NCBI GenBank assembly: GCA_900473415.1
Contig: UCLR01000010.1
Span: 311,732 to 375,731, forward strand
Direction: 5' to 3'
Source: Hyphomicrobiales bacterium
GTDB taxonomy: Bacteria; Pseudomonadota; Alphaproteobacteria; Rhizobiales; Beijerinckiaceae
DNA: 64,000 bases
A program made the position numbers and the translations under genes. Positions 1 through 7,799 of the stretch are shown here, piece by piece (positions within the stretch are counted from its first letter, which is position 1; each line of letters starts with the position of its first letter). The notes below the pieces were generated by a model that was not told where the DNA came from, did no database searches, and saw only the letters and a program-made list of their open reading frames with translations.

Positions 1-318
1 CAGCATATGGGCCATGCGGGTGTTCACGCTCCGCGTCACGCGGGTCCAGTTGAAGGTGACGCCGCTTTCGAGCGCTGCTTCCGAAAGCCTGACCTCGATC
101 TCGCGGCGCTTGCCGGGGCCGAACTTGCTGTCGAGGTATTGCGTGCGGTCCATGCCCTCCTCGGGCATCTCCGGGTTCAGCTCGTAGGGCAGCCAGGTGA
201 TGGCGACGCGCTCCGTCAGCCCGTTGCGGGCGAGCGCGGTCTCCAGCCGGGCCTTGCCGATGAAGCACCAGGGGCAGGCGATATCCGAGACGATCGCGAG
301 CGCCAGCTTCTCATCCAT
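1..318 (-). CDS. DsbA/FrnE family oxidoreductase (partial, C-terminus outside window)
   Basis: Only the first 106 codons lie in the window; the gene runs off the left edge. Starting at the ATG whose complement ends at 318, the protein opens with a beta strand followed by a Cys-Pro-Trp-Cys motif (about residues 15-18), the thioredoxin-fold active site of the DsbA/FrnE group. The next residues (LPYELNPEMPEEGMDR) match the helical region usual in FrnE-like proteins. These are thiol-disulfide oxidoreductases or isomerases, here without a signal peptide, so probably cytoplasmic. It lies 17 bp downstream of epmB on the same strand and may be cotranscribed with it. The family is well supported; the substrate is unknown. 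Confidence 0.85.
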   Translation of the reverse strand, partial: MDEKLALAIVSDIACPWCFIGKARLETALARNGLTERVAITWLPYELNPEMPEEGMDRTQYLDSKFGPGKRREIEVRLSEAALESGVTFNWTRVTRSVNTRMAHML

Positions 319-335
319 AGTGAAATCCTTCTCGC

Positions 336-1403
336 TCAGGCGGGCGGATAGAGATGCTGCCCGCCATGCCGGTCTTCGGCGATGGCTTCCGCACCGGGCG
401 TCTCGGAACCGGAAAGGAAGGACGGGCCGACCGGGATCTTGCCGGCGCCGCCGGGGATATCGAGGATATAGGTCGGCTGGCACAGGCCCGAAAGATGCCC
501 GCGCAGGCTTTTGACCAGCGCCTGCCCCTCCTCCAGCGTCAGACGGAAATGCGAAGTGCCGGGCGCGAGGTCGGGGTGGTGCAGGTAATAGGGCTTCACC
601 CGGTTCTCGACGAAGGCGCGCATCAGTGCGCCGAGCGTCGCGATATCGGCATTGATGCCCTTGAGCAGCACGGATTGGCTGAGCAGCACATGGCCGGCAT
701 CGGCGAGCGTCGCGATCGCCGCGCGGGAGTCATCGGTGAATTCGCGTGGATGGTTGGCGTGGACGGCGATGTAGCTCGCCTTGCCGGGAATGCGCAGCGC
801 CCTGGCATAATCCGGCGTGATCCGGCCCGGATCGACCATCGGCACGCGGGTGTGCCAGCGCACGACCTTGATATGCGGGATCGCGGCGAGACGCTTCGCC
901 ACCTCGCGGATGCGCCGGGCGGAGAGGATGAAGGGATCGCCGCCGGTCAGGATCACCTCCCAGATCTCCGGATGGGAGGCGAGATAGGCGAGCGCGGCGT
1001 CGAGCTTGGCGCCGGTAAGCGCATCGCCACCGGGACCGACCATCTCGCGGCGGAAGCAGAAGCGGCAATAGACCGGACAGGCATGAACGATCTTGAGAAG
1101 AGCGCGGTCCGGATAGCGATGCACCACGCCCTCGACCGGGGAATGGGCTTCATCACCGATCGGATCGGCGAGCTCCTGCGGCAGCGTGACGAGTTCCGCG
1201 GCATCGGGAACGAACTGGCGTGCGATCGGATCGGCCGGGTCAGCCGGGTCGATCAGATGGGCGATGGCTGGCGTGACGGAGACGGCATAGCGCTCGGCGA
1301 CTGCCTGCAGCGCCTCGCGCCGCTCGGGCGCGGCAAGGCCTGCCTCGACGAGGACGTCGATGCTGCGCAGGGGCTGGCCGCCGGGAGGCCGGTGAAATGT
1401 CAT
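336..1403 (-). CDS. epmB: EF-P (R)-beta-lysylation radical SAM aminomutase EpmB
   Basis: 355 residues, a lysine 2,3-aminomutase-like radical SAM enzyme. The iron-sulfur motif CPVYCRFCFRRE places cluster cysteines at 109, 113 and 116. It is followed by a GGDPF stretch typical of KamA/EpmB. EpmB converts (S)-alpha-lysine to (R)-beta-lysine, which EpmA attaches to elongation factor P. It lacks the long C-terminal extension of catabolic KamA enzymes, and its position beside epmA and efp supports the EpmB role. The start codon overlaps the epmA stop by 4 bp (ATGA), so the two are translationally coupled. Function is inferred from family plus context, with high confidence. Confidence 0.93.
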   Translation of the reverse strand: MTFHRPPGGQPLRSIDVLVEAGLAAPERREALQAVAERYAVSVTPAIAHLIDPADPADPIARQFVPDAAELVTLPQELADPIGDEAHSPVEGVVHRYPDRALLKIVHACPVYCRFCFRREMVGPGGDALTGAKLDAALAYLASHPEIWEVILTGGDPFILSARRIREVAKRLAAIPHIKVVRWHTRVPMVDPGRITPDYARALRIPGKASYIAVHANHPREFTDDSRAAIATLADAGHVLLSQSVLLKGINADIATLGALMRAFVENRVKPYYLHHPDLAPGTSHFRLTLEEGQALVKSLRGHLSGLCQPTYILDIPGGAGKIPVGPSFLSGSETPGAEAIAEDRHGGQHLYPPA

Positions 1404-2464
1404 GCGCCTCCCCTGCCCGGTTCCGCGACCGGCGTCCAGAGCACATCCTCGATCCGGCGCGCGCCAGTGACCAGCATCACGAGCCGGTCGAAACCAAGCG
1501 CGATGCCGGACGCGACCGGCATTCCTCCGAGCGCAGCGAGGAAATCCTCGTCGACAGGATAGCGCTCGCCATAGATGCGCTCCTTCTCGTCCATGTCGGC
1601 CTCGAAACGGCGGCGCTGCTCGGCCGGATCTGTGAGCTCGCCGAAGGCATTGGCGAGCTCGACACCGCAGGCATAGAGCTCGAAACGCTCGGCCACGCGC
1701 GGATCGCCGGGCTTCGGCCGCGCGAGCGCGGCCTCGCTGATCGGGTATTCGCAGAGGATCGTGGCGCGGCCGCGACCGAGATGAGGCTCGATGCGCTCGG
1801 AGAGCACGCGGCTGAAGATGTCGGACCAGCTATCGTCCGCCGCGAGCCGGATGCCGGCCCGCTCCGCGGCAGCGGCGAAGGCGGCGCGATCTGTCGCGCC
1901 ATCCTTGGAGACAGTGGCCAGCAGGTCGATGCCGGCATGGCGTGCGAACGCCTCGTGCAGCGTCAGCCGCTCGGGCTCGGCAAAGGGGTCAGCCTCGACC
2001 TCGCGCCAGCGCAGCGTCGTGGCGCCGGCGGCGCGCGATGCCTCGGCCATCAGCGCGGCGCAATCGGTCATCAGCGCCTCGTAGTCCTCGCCGGCGCGAT
2101 ACCATTCCAGCATCGTGAATTCGGGGTGGTGCAGAGCCGTGCGCTCGCGATTGCGGAAGACGCGGGCGAAGTCGAAGATGCGTGTCTCGCCGGCCGCGAG
2201 CAGCTTCTTGCAGGCGAATTCCGGCGAGGTGTGCAGATAATAGGGATGGTTCTCGGCGGCGTTGTCGATCAGCGTCGTGGCGAAGCCGTGCAGATGCGTC
2301 TCGTTGCCGGGCGAAAGCTGCAGGATCGCCGCCTCGACCTCGATGAAGCCGCGCTCCTCGAACCAGCGCCGGAGCGCCGCCTTGACCCGCCCGCGCGCCA
2401 GAAGCGCCGGGCGGCGGTCGGCATGGATATCGGGCCGCCAGAACGGTACGGAGGCTGAACTCAT
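1400..2464 (-). CDS. epmA: EF-P--(R)-beta-lysine ligase EpmA (GenX/PoxA)
   Basis: 354 residues, a truncated class II lysyl-tRNA synthetase paralogue without the anticodon-binding domain. Class II motifs are visible: [14 protein letters not shown] around residue 100 (motif 2), [12 protein letters not shown] further on, and [13 protein letters not shown] near the C-terminus (motif 3). The enzyme activates (R)-beta-lysine and transfers it to the conserved lysine of EF-P. I chose the ATG at 2464 because the family begins only a few residues before the first helix. An in-frame start at 2497 would add 11 residues and has no better ribosome-binding site. It is divergent from efp and forms an operon with epmB. 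Confidence 0.93.
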   Translation of the reverse strand: MSSASVPFWRPDIHADRRPALLARGRVKAALRRWFEERGFIEVEAAILQLSPGNETHLHGFATTLIDNAAENHPYYLHTSPEFACKKLLAAGETRIFDFARVFRNRERTALHHPEFTMLEWYRAGEDYEALMTDCAALMAEASRAAGATTLRWREVEADPFAEPERLTLHEAFARHAGIDLLATVSKDGATDRAAFAAAAERAGIRLAADDSWSDIFSRVLSERIEPHLGRGRATILCEYPISEAALARPKPGDPRVAERFELYACGVELANAFGELTDPAEQRRRFEADMDEKERIYGERYPVDEDFLAALGGMPVASGIALGFDRLVMLVTGARRIEDVLWTPVAEPGRGGA

Positions 2465-2571
2465 CGAATCTCGCGCCGGATAGCTTTCGTTTCGCACGCG
2501 GATGCGGTAGTTGCGCGGCGACAGGATTTCGCATAGCGCGCGGGCGCCTCGCGCACCAGAAGGACATTCAC

Positions 2572-3141
2572 GTGGTCAAGGTCATCGCCTCTTCCGTCCG
2601 CAAGGGCAACGTCCTCGAACTCGACGGGCATCTCTGCACCGTCATCTCGGCCGAGAGCTTCTTCCCCGGCAAGGGCACGCCGACGACACAGATCGACATG
2701 CGCCGCATCGCCGACGGCGTGAAGATGACGCAGCGCTACAAGACGACCGAGCAGGTCGAGCGCGCTTATGTCGAGGACCGCGACTTCACCTATCTCTACC
2801 AGGACGGCGAGCAATACGTCTTCATGAACCCGGAGACCTACGACCAAATCCATGTCGACAAGGATGTGGTCGGCGATGCGGCCCCCTATCTCCAGGAGAA
2901 CATGAAGGTCTCGCTCTCAGTGTTCGAGGACAAGGCCGTCGCGATCGAATTGCCGCAACGCGTCACGCTTGAGGTCGCCGAGACCGAGCCGGTGACCAAG
3001 GGCCAGACGGCCTCCTCCTCCTACAAGCCGGCGATCCTCTCGAACGGCGTGCGCAGCGCCGTGCCGCCGCATGTCGGCGTCGGCACCCGCATCGTCGTGA
3101 TGACGGCCGACGGCTCCTACGTCGAGCGCGCGAAGGATTGA
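2572..3141 (+). CDS. efp: Elongation factor P
   Basis: 189 residues, the normal EF-P length. The protein starts at a GTG preceded by AGAAGGA eight bases upstream. The loop FFPGKGTP puts Lys34 at the tip of domain I, exactly where EpmA adds beta-lysine in enterobacteria. The C-terminal OB domain ends with [22 protein letters not shown] enters the ribosomal E site and relieves stalling at polyproline runs. Its genes for modification lie immediately divergent (epmA, epmB), so Lys34 is probably beta-lysylated in this organism. No hydroxylase gene (epmC) is in the window. Confidence 0.98.
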   Translation: MVKVIASSVRKGNVLELDGHLCTVISAESFFPGKGTPTTQIDMRRIADGVKMTQRYKTTEQVERAYVEDRDFTYLYQDGEQYVFMNPETYDQIHVDKDVVGDAAPYLQENMKVSLSVFEDKAVAIELPQRVTLEVAETEPVTKGQTASSSYKPAILSNGVRSAVPPHVGVGTRIVVMTADGSYVERAKD

Positions 3142-3183
3142 TCTTCGAGACCGCAGTCAACGCTACTGCGGCGGTCGACTGAC

Positions 3184-3251
3184 GGCGCTTTCTGCGCTTC
3201 CGGTGCTCACGTACTGAAGTACGCTCCGCTCCGGTTCTCGAAAGCACCGCC
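3184..3251. repeat. Long imperfect intergenic palindrome downstream of efp
   Basis: A 68-bp inverted repeat: GGCGCTTTC (3184-3192) pairs with GAAAGCACCGCC (3240-3251), an inner CCGG pairs with CCGG, and the core CGTACT-GA-AGTACG closes the hairpin. It can act as a transcription end or mRNA-stabilising structure after efp, but has no T tract. The style (GTACT/AGTAC core inside long GC arms) resembles dispersed intergenic palindromes of Hyphomicrobiales; that resemblance is from memory. Confidence 0.6.
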
Positions 3252-3369
3252 ATTCGCCTCACCGCAGCGCGTGGCCAGCTGCCTCGTCCGCGCAGAGCGC
3301 GACGGAAGGATTTCCTCTATAGAGATGCGCGGGCCCTTTCCGGGCCCGTTGCCATTTCAGGGATATTCC

Positions 3370-3888
3370 ATGCCGCTGACCGTTCAGGCCGCCGCCCTTT
3401 CCGGCTTCGTCCAGACCCTCCAGGCGCTCGACGCCATTCTCGACAAGGCCCTCGAGCAGGCCGAAGCCCGCAAGATCCAGCCCGAGGTGCTGCTCTCCGC
3501 GCGGCTGGCGCCCGACATGCTCGCCTTCACCCGCCAGATCCAGCTCTGCTGCGACTTCGCCAAGAACGCCGTGGCGCGGCTTTCCGGCGGCGAGAACCCG
3601 CGCTTCCCCGACGAGGAGAAGAGCTTCCCGGAGCTGAAGGAGCGCATCGCGAAGACGCTCGCCTTCATCGCGGCGGCCGATGGTGCGGCGCTCGATGCCG
3701 GGCTTTCGCGCGACGTCACCTTCCCGCGCGGCCCCTCCGCCACCGTGACGATGACGGGCGTGGCTTATCTCACCCGCTTTGCCATCCCGAACTTCTATTT
3801 CCACGCCACGACCGCCTACGACATCCTGCGCGAGAACGGCTTCCAGATCGGCAAGCAGGACTTCCTGAAGGGCGTCTTCGACGCCTGA
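3370..3888 (+). CDS. DUF1993 family protein
   Basis: 172 residues. The sequence MPLTVQAAALSGFVQTLQAL and the later TGVAYLTRFAIPNFYFHATTAYDILR match DUF1993, a family of four-helix-bundle proteins resembling DinB-type folds with no established activity. I used the ATG at 3370, preceded by AGGGATATTCC, rather than an upstream in-frame start at 3271 that would run through a GC hairpin (GGGCCC repeats near 3331-3348). No signal peptide, so cytoplasmic. The next gene, a GNAT acetyltransferase, starts 3 bp after this stop, so the two are probably cotranscribed. Confidence 0.85.
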   Translation: MPLTVQAAALSGFVQTLQALDAILDKALEQAEARKIQPEVLLSARLAPDMLAFTRQIQLCCDFAKNAVARLSGGENPRFPDEEKSFPELKERIAKTLAFIAAADGAALDAGLSRDVTFPRGPSATVTMTGVAYLTRFAIPNFYFHATTAYDILRENGFQIGKQDFLKGVFDA

Positions 3889-3891
3889 GGC

Positions 3892-4374
3892 ATGACGCCC
3901 GAGCCATCGTCGATCACGATCGAACGTGCCTCTCCCCGGGACGCCGGGGAGATCGCGGCGCTCTACCTCGCCTCCCGCGCCGCCGCCCTGCCCTATCTGC
4001 ACCGCTGCCACAGCGATGCGGAGGTGCGGGACTGGATCGCGACGGTGATGCTCGCGACCGGCGAGACCTGGGTCGCGCGTGAGGCCGGGCGCATCCTCGG
4101 CTTCGTGACGCTGAACGGCGAAGAGCTCGACCAGCTCTACCTGCTGCCAGGGCATTCTAGGCGCGGCATCGGCTCGCTCCTGCTCGCCAAGGCCAAGGAG
4201 CGCAGCCCGGAACGGCTCAGCCTGTTCGCTTTCCAGCGAAACACCGACGCTCGGGCCTTCTACGAGCGCCACGGCTTCCGCCTCGTCGATGTCAATGATG
4301 GCGCACGCAACGAGGAGGGCGAGCCGGACGCGCTTTACGAGTGGGGGGCTTCTTTTCCGACCGAGGGCTTGTAA
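3892..4374 (+). CDS. GNAT family N-acetyltransferase
   Basis: 160 residues covering one GNAT domain. The acetyl-CoA pyrophosphate loop is visible as LPGHSRRGIGSLLL (consensus Q/RxxGxG/A) around residues 85-98, preceded by the beta strand LDQLYL and followed by the C-terminal NTDARAFYERHGF element common to small-molecule acetyltransferases. The acceptor substrate cannot be told from sequence. It begins 3 bp after the DUF1993 stop codon and is likely translated from the same message. Confidence 0.87.
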   Translation: MTPEPSSITIERASPRDAGEIAALYLASRAAALPYLHRCHSDAEVRDWIATVMLATGETWVAREAGRILGFVTLNGEELDQLYLLPGHSRRGIGSLLLAKAKERSPERLSLFAFQRNTDARAFYERHGFRLVDVNDGARNEEGEPDALYEWGASFPTEGL

Positions 4375-4626
4375 TCGCGGAGCCCGCTTCCCATCTCAGC
4401 GTTACGACGATGTCGAGGGCGTTCCACAGCTCTCCGTTGTCGTTGAAGACGGCCATGAGCCGAACGAGTGACGCCGGATGTACGCGCACCGTTCCGCTGC
4501 ATGGCCGTTGGCATTTCTGCCCCTCCCCTTCGCAGTTGCAGCGACGAATTCCTGACGTGCTCCTGAACGTCTCTTGCGCCCGGCGCGACTACCCTCTCAT
4601 ATCATCGCAAGCGGGGGGAGGATGCG

Positions 4627-5811
4627 ATGGGCGAACCGAGGGGCGCCGTCTATCTGCGCGCGGGCGGTGCCGAGCAATTCAGGAAAGATACCGCCAAGCA
4701 CTTCGCGCGCCGCACCAATAAGACGCTGTTGAAGATCGACGCGGCGCTCGCCAGCTATCCCGCGCTTCCACGCGACGAGCGCACGGCAAGGACGAAGGCG
4801 CTGCTCGCCCTGATCGCACTCTGCGACAGCTGGCTCAGTGACAAGCAGACCAAGATCGACCACGGCGAATCCTTCCGCGCCAGCGCAGTGCAGGACCTGC
4901 ACGAGGCTGCGGTCTCGGAACTGCGCGGGCTGCAGAACTGGGCCAAGGCCAAGGCCGCGATCCAGAAGCTCATCCCGCCCGGCTCCCTCAAGAACCTCGG
5001 CGCGGCGCCGTTGCGCATCATGCAGCAGGAGAACTGGCTGGAGGTGCTGGACCAGCACCATCGCCGCGGGCAGGAACTCAAGACCTACTTCCAGCAATGG
5101 GAAAAGTCGCCCGAGACATGCTCCTTCTGGGAACATCTCGAGAAGCTGGCACCGGCGGTGAAGGACGATCTCGCGAAGGTCTCGGTGCGCTATGTCGACG
5201 ATCTGGTCTTTCGCGCCCTCTTCGAGGTCTCCTTCGAGCGCGGCCAAATGTGGTCGCGCATGTCGCCCATCGTGCAGAACATGATCATGAGCAGGATGTC
5301 GCGCTCGGCCGTGCTCCATCACGCCGATCTCAAGCCGCTCGACACCTCGAATTGGCCGTCGAGCGCGCTGCGCGGGATGAGCACCGGCTGGGCCGCTTTC
5401 GTGATGAGTCCGCAGGAGGTGGTCTATGCCGGCATGCATGTCGGCGGCCTGTTCCACCATTCCAGCTTCCTGTCAGGGGCGCCGGTGCTGGCTTCGGGGA
5501 TGATGCGCGTCGAAAATGGCCGCATCCGAGGCATCCACGAGAAGAACGGGCACTACCGATCGCAGGAGGTGCATCTGCGGACCTTCCTCCGGCATCTGCA
5601 GCACAACCTGCCAGGCACGGACTGGCACGACGTCGAATACATCACTTTCGGCGGCACGCCGACGACCGTCGGCCAGCAACTGGGCCTGGCGCGCAAGCCG
5701 AAGGCGCCGCAACCTCCGTCGCGCGCGGGCCGGCCGGCCCTGTCGGCCAAGCAGCCACCCAGGTCGGGCGGCAATGTCCAGAACCTGATTCAGCGATTCA
5801 ACAACAGCTGA
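4627..5811 (+). CDS. Unknown protein with a C-terminal region resembling plant IQM proteins
   Basis: 394 residues, no signal peptide or membrane segment, preceded by GGGGGGAGGATGCG. The first 200 residues are helical and rich in Lys/Arg/Trp with no family I recognise. Residues about 255-325 contain VVYAGMHVGGLFHHSSFLSG, then VENG and GHY (residues 308-310). This pattern (F-x-HSSFL-x-G, VENG, GHY, then FL-x-x-L) closely follows the conserved region of plant IQM calmodulin-binding proteins as I remember it. The C-terminal 45 residues are Pro/Arg/Ser-rich and look disordered. It stands alone between a GNAT gene and the convergent rhodanese gene. Function unknown. Confidence 0.7.
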   Translation: MGEPRGAVYLRAGGAEQFRKDTAKHFARRTNKTLLKIDAALASYPALPRDERTARTKALLALIALCDSWLSDKQTKIDHGESFRASAVQDLHEAAVSELRGLQNWAKAKAAIQKLIPPGSLKNLGAAPLRIMQQENWLEVLDQHHRRGQELKTYFQQWEKSPETCSFWEHLEKLAPAVKDDLAKVSVRYVDDLVFRALFEVSFERGQMWSRMSPIVQNMIMSRMSRSAVLHHADLKPLDTSNWPSSALRGMSTGWAAFVMSPQEVVYAGMHVGGLFHHSSFLSGAPVLASGMMRVENGRIRGIHEKNGHYRSQEVHLRTFLRHLQHNLPGTDWHDVEYITFGGTPTTVGQQLGLARKPKAPQPPSRAGRPALSAKQPPRSGGNVQNLIQRFNNS

Positions 5812-5827
5812 TCGGCGGGAAAGCAGC

Positions 5828-6364
5828 CTAGCCAGCCAGGCCGCCGGGGGCAGTGCGGTTCCAGGGCATACGACCGAGCAGAAGGGCCAGGCCGCACCAA
5901 CCGCTCGCGCCTGCGAAGGCCAACATCGCGCCCAGGATTCCAGCGACCGCGAAGGCCGCTGTGACGCCCGCAAAGCCGGCGGCGACCAGCAGAGCGACCA
6001 GCGTGCCGACGATCATCTGCACCTGCCGGAAGATCGAGAGGCGCAGCCCGGCATTGCCGACGACCGGCAGCCCGGCAGCCCGCCAGGCGGCGATGCCGCC
6101 ATCGAGATTGACGCTTTCCAACCCCACCCGCTGTGTGGCAAGCGCGCAGGCCTGATTGCCGCGCGCACCGCTCTGGCACTGGAAGATCAGCTTCGTCTGG
6201 CGCGGCAGACCCGCCAGCGCGGCCGGCAGGCTTCCCAGCGGCAGCGAAACGGCGAGCGGCACATGGCCAGCGGCGAATTCGGCTGGCTCGCGCACGTCGA
6301 TCAGGATCGCCTCGCCCGCGGCGAGCCAGCGCTGAGCTTCTTGCGGTGCGATCGAACGGGTCAT
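5828..6364 (-). CDS. Membrane-anchored rhodanese, YgaP-like
   Basis: 178 residues. An N-terminal rhodanese domain (residues 1-105) has the persulfide-carrying cysteine at C63 in the active-site loop CQSGARG. It is followed by about 70 residues with two membrane segments (DUF2892-like), the architecture of E. coli YgaP. Such proteins bind sulfane sulfur and are membrane-tethered sulfurtransferases. The start codon overlaps the stop of the ArsR-family gene by 4 bp (ATGA), as in the ygaV-ygaP pair, implying coordinated control by persulfide or redox signals. Enzymatic class is confident, physiological role inferred. Confidence 0.9.
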   Translation of the reverse strand: MTRSIAPQEAQRWLAAGEAILIDVREPAEFAAGHVPLAVSLPLGSLPAALAGLPRQTKLIFQCQSGARGNQACALATQRVGLESVNLDGGIAAWRAAGLPVVGNAGLRLSIFRQVQMIVGTLVALLVAAGFAGVTAAFAVAGILGAMLAFAGASGWCGLALLLGRMPWNRTAPGGLAG

Positions 6365-6693
6365 GACTGCTTGCTCCCACAGAAATGCGCGTAGAGCACC
6401 GCCATCAGCTCCATCACCGCCGGGTGGGCGATGAAGTAGTGCAGGGTGCGGTGCTCGCGCCGGAAATCGACGATGCCTTCGGCCTTCAGCTTCGCGAGAT
6501 GCTGGGACATCGAGGTCTGCGCGATGCTCGTCTCGGCGATCAGATCGCCGACGCTGCGCTCCCCCTTCGACAAGGCGCAGAGGATGAGCAGCCGGTGCGG
6601 ATTGGCGAGCCCCTTCAGGAAACTCGCCACCCCCTCGGCCTTCTCCGCCATCGCCTCGGCCAGTGCCAGCTCTTGCTCAACCTTATAATTCAT
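6361..6693 (-). CDS. ArsR-family redox/persulfide-sensing repressor (BigR/SqrR/YgaV type)
   Basis: 110 residues with a winged helix-turn-helix (SIAQTSMSQHLAKLKAEGIV, the recognition helix). The only two cysteines, C39 in LLILCALSKGE and C105 in HFCGSK, are 66 residues apart. That is the spacing of the sensor cysteines in BigR and SqrR, which form a di- or tetrasulfide and release DNA. The gene is first in an operon with a YgaP-like rhodanese. An inverted repeat overlapping its own start codon (6687-6722) is the probable operator, giving autoregulation. No metal-binding ELCVCDL motif of arsenic sensors is present. Confidence 0.9.
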   Translation of the reverse strand: MNYKVEQELALAEAMAEKAEGVASFLKGLANPHRLLILCALSKGERSVGDLIAETSIAQTSMSQHLAKLKAEGIVDFRREHRTLHYFIAHPAVMELMAVLYAHFCGSKQS

Positions 6694-6722
6694 GTTTTTC
6701 TGATATTATAAAAATATGAATT
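6687..6722. promoter_or_regulatory. AT-rich inverted repeat, probable ArsR/BigR-type operator
   Basis: AATTCATGTTTTT (6687-6699) and AAAAATATGAATT (6710-6722) form an inverted repeat with one mismatch around a 10-bp centre, in a very AT-rich spot of a GC-rich chromosome. It lies between divergent arsR-like and AhpD-like genes and covers the arsR start codon. A dimeric winged-helix repressor bound here could control both directions. Confidence 0.7.
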
Positions 6723-6727
6723 GTCAA
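6700..6727 (-). promoter_or_regulatory. Probable promoter of the ArsR-rhodanese operon
   Basis: Read on the minus strand: -35 TTGACA (complement of 6722-6727), 16-bp spacer, -10 TATCAG (complement of 6700-6705). Initiation about 7 bases further on would fall at the A of the arsR ATG (6693), so the transcript may be leaderless. The operator overlaps the spacer and -10. The -35 hexamer is perfect, the -10 is weaker. Confidence 0.5.
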
Positions 6728-6741
6728 GGATCGATCTCCCG

Positions 6742-7095
6742 ATGAGCAAGGACTACCGCACCATCACCCGGGATATTTCCGCCTATATGCGCGAGCTGCG
6801 CGGACTCCAGCCGGAAACGATGAAGGGCTTCAGCGCCCTGGCGCAGGCTGCCGGTGCCGAGGGCGCGCTCGACAAGAAGAGCAAGGAGTTCATCGCGCTC
6901 GCCATCGGCATCACGCAGCGCTGCGACGGCTGCATCGGCTTCCATGCCAAGGCGCTGGCGGGTCTCGGCGCGACACGCGGGGAGATCGCCGAGGTCGCGG
7001 CGATGTCGGTGTATATGGGAGGCGGGCCGGCGCTGATGTATGCGGCCGACGCGCTGCGCGCCTTCGACCAGTTCGCGACGCCGGCTGCTGCCTAA
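6742..7095 (+). CDS. AhpD-like carboxymuconolactone decarboxylase family protein
   Basis: 117 residues with the AhpD core motif CDGCIGFHAKA, giving C61, C64 and H68 (C-x-x-C-x-x-x-H). This is the redox-active dithiol and proton-relay histidine of AhpD-type peroxidase partners. The family removes hydroperoxides or transfers reducing equivalents and works in the cytoplasm. I chose the ATG at 6742 with AAGGA 11 bases upstream, not an in-frame TTG at 6721 inside the operator. It diverges from the ArsR-family sensor and is probably controlled by it, which fits a thiol-stress role. Confidence 0.88.
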   Translation: MSKDYRTITRDISAYMRELRGLQPETMKGFSALAQAAGAEGALDKKSKEFIALAIGITQRCDGCIGFHAKALAGLGATRGEIAEVAAMSVYMGGGPALMYAADALRAFDQFATPAAA

Positions 7096-7119
7096 AGCGA
7101 CGCCGGCGCGGACCGGTCC

Positions 7120-7776
7120 TCAACCCTGCAGGAAGGGGTTGTTCCGGCGTTCCTCACCCAGCGTGCTCGCCGGGCCGTGACCGGGCAGGAACTGCACGTC
7201 GTCGCCGAGCGGCAGGAGCTTGGTCCTGATGCCCTCGATCAGCGTCTCGTGGCTGCCATAGGGCAGATCGGTGCGGCCGACCGAGCCGGCAAAAACCGTG
7301 TCGCCGGCCAGCAGGAAGCGCAGATCCTTCTGGAAGAAGGTGACGCTTCCGGGCGAGTGACCCGGCACATGCGCGATCTGGAAGGTCAGCTCGCCCAGCG
7401 TGACCTCGTCGCCTTCCTTCAACCAGCGTGTCGGTGTCACCGGCTTCATGCCGAGGATGTCGAAACGCAGGCCCTGCTCCGGCAGGCTGTCGAGCAGGAA
7501 CTTGTCGCCCTCATGCGGCCCGATGATCGGAAGCGACAGCGCCTCGGCGAGTTCGGTCGCGCCGCCGGCATGGTCGAGATGGCCGTGCGTCAGCCAGATC
7601 GCGGCCGGCGTCACGCCGAACTCCTTCAGCGCCTCGAGCAGGCGCGGCACGTCGCCACCGGGATCGACGATCGCTGCCTGATTGGTCTTCGTGCACCAGA
7701 GGATCGAGCAGTTCTGCTGGAACGGCGTCACCGGAACGACGGCGATCTGGAGCGGCGGCTGCGGCTTGTCGGTCAT
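7120..7776 (-). CDS. MBL-fold hydrolase, glyoxalase II-like (YcbL type)
   Basis: 218 residues. The metal motif THGHLDHAGG places H64, H66, D68 and H69, with further ligands in VPGHSPG, LAGDTVF and LPGHGPASTLGEER. Close resemblance to E. coli YcbL runs from VTPFQQNCSILWC to the C-terminal NPFLQG. YcbL-type enzymes hydrolyse thioesters such as S-lactoylglutathione. It is convergent with the AhpD-like gene. Start taken at the ATG ending at 7776; a longer in-frame version reaching 7959 overlaps the next gene and has non-homologous N-terminal sequence. Confidence 0.88.
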   Translation of the reverse strand: MTDKPQPPLQIAVVPVTPFQQNCSILWCTKTNQAAIVDPGGDVPRLLEALKEFGVTPAAIWLTHGHLDHAGGATELAEALSLPIIGPHEGDKFLLDSLPEQGLRFDILGMKPVTPTRWLKEGDEVTLGELTFQIAHVPGHSPGSVTFFQKDLRFLLAGDTVFAGSVGRTDLPYGSHETLIEGIRTKLLPLGDDVQFLPGHGPASTLGEERRNNPFLQG

Positions 7777-7799
7777 ACGATCGCTTTCCTGTTCGGCCG

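Noticed and set aside
4292-4489. A 65-codon minus-strand frame between the GNAT gene and the IQM-like gene.
   Set aside because: It overlaps the 3' end of the GNAT gene, has a basic low-complexity C-terminus, no clear ribosome-binding site and no family resemblance. It may be a decayed fragment, but nothing supports a gene.
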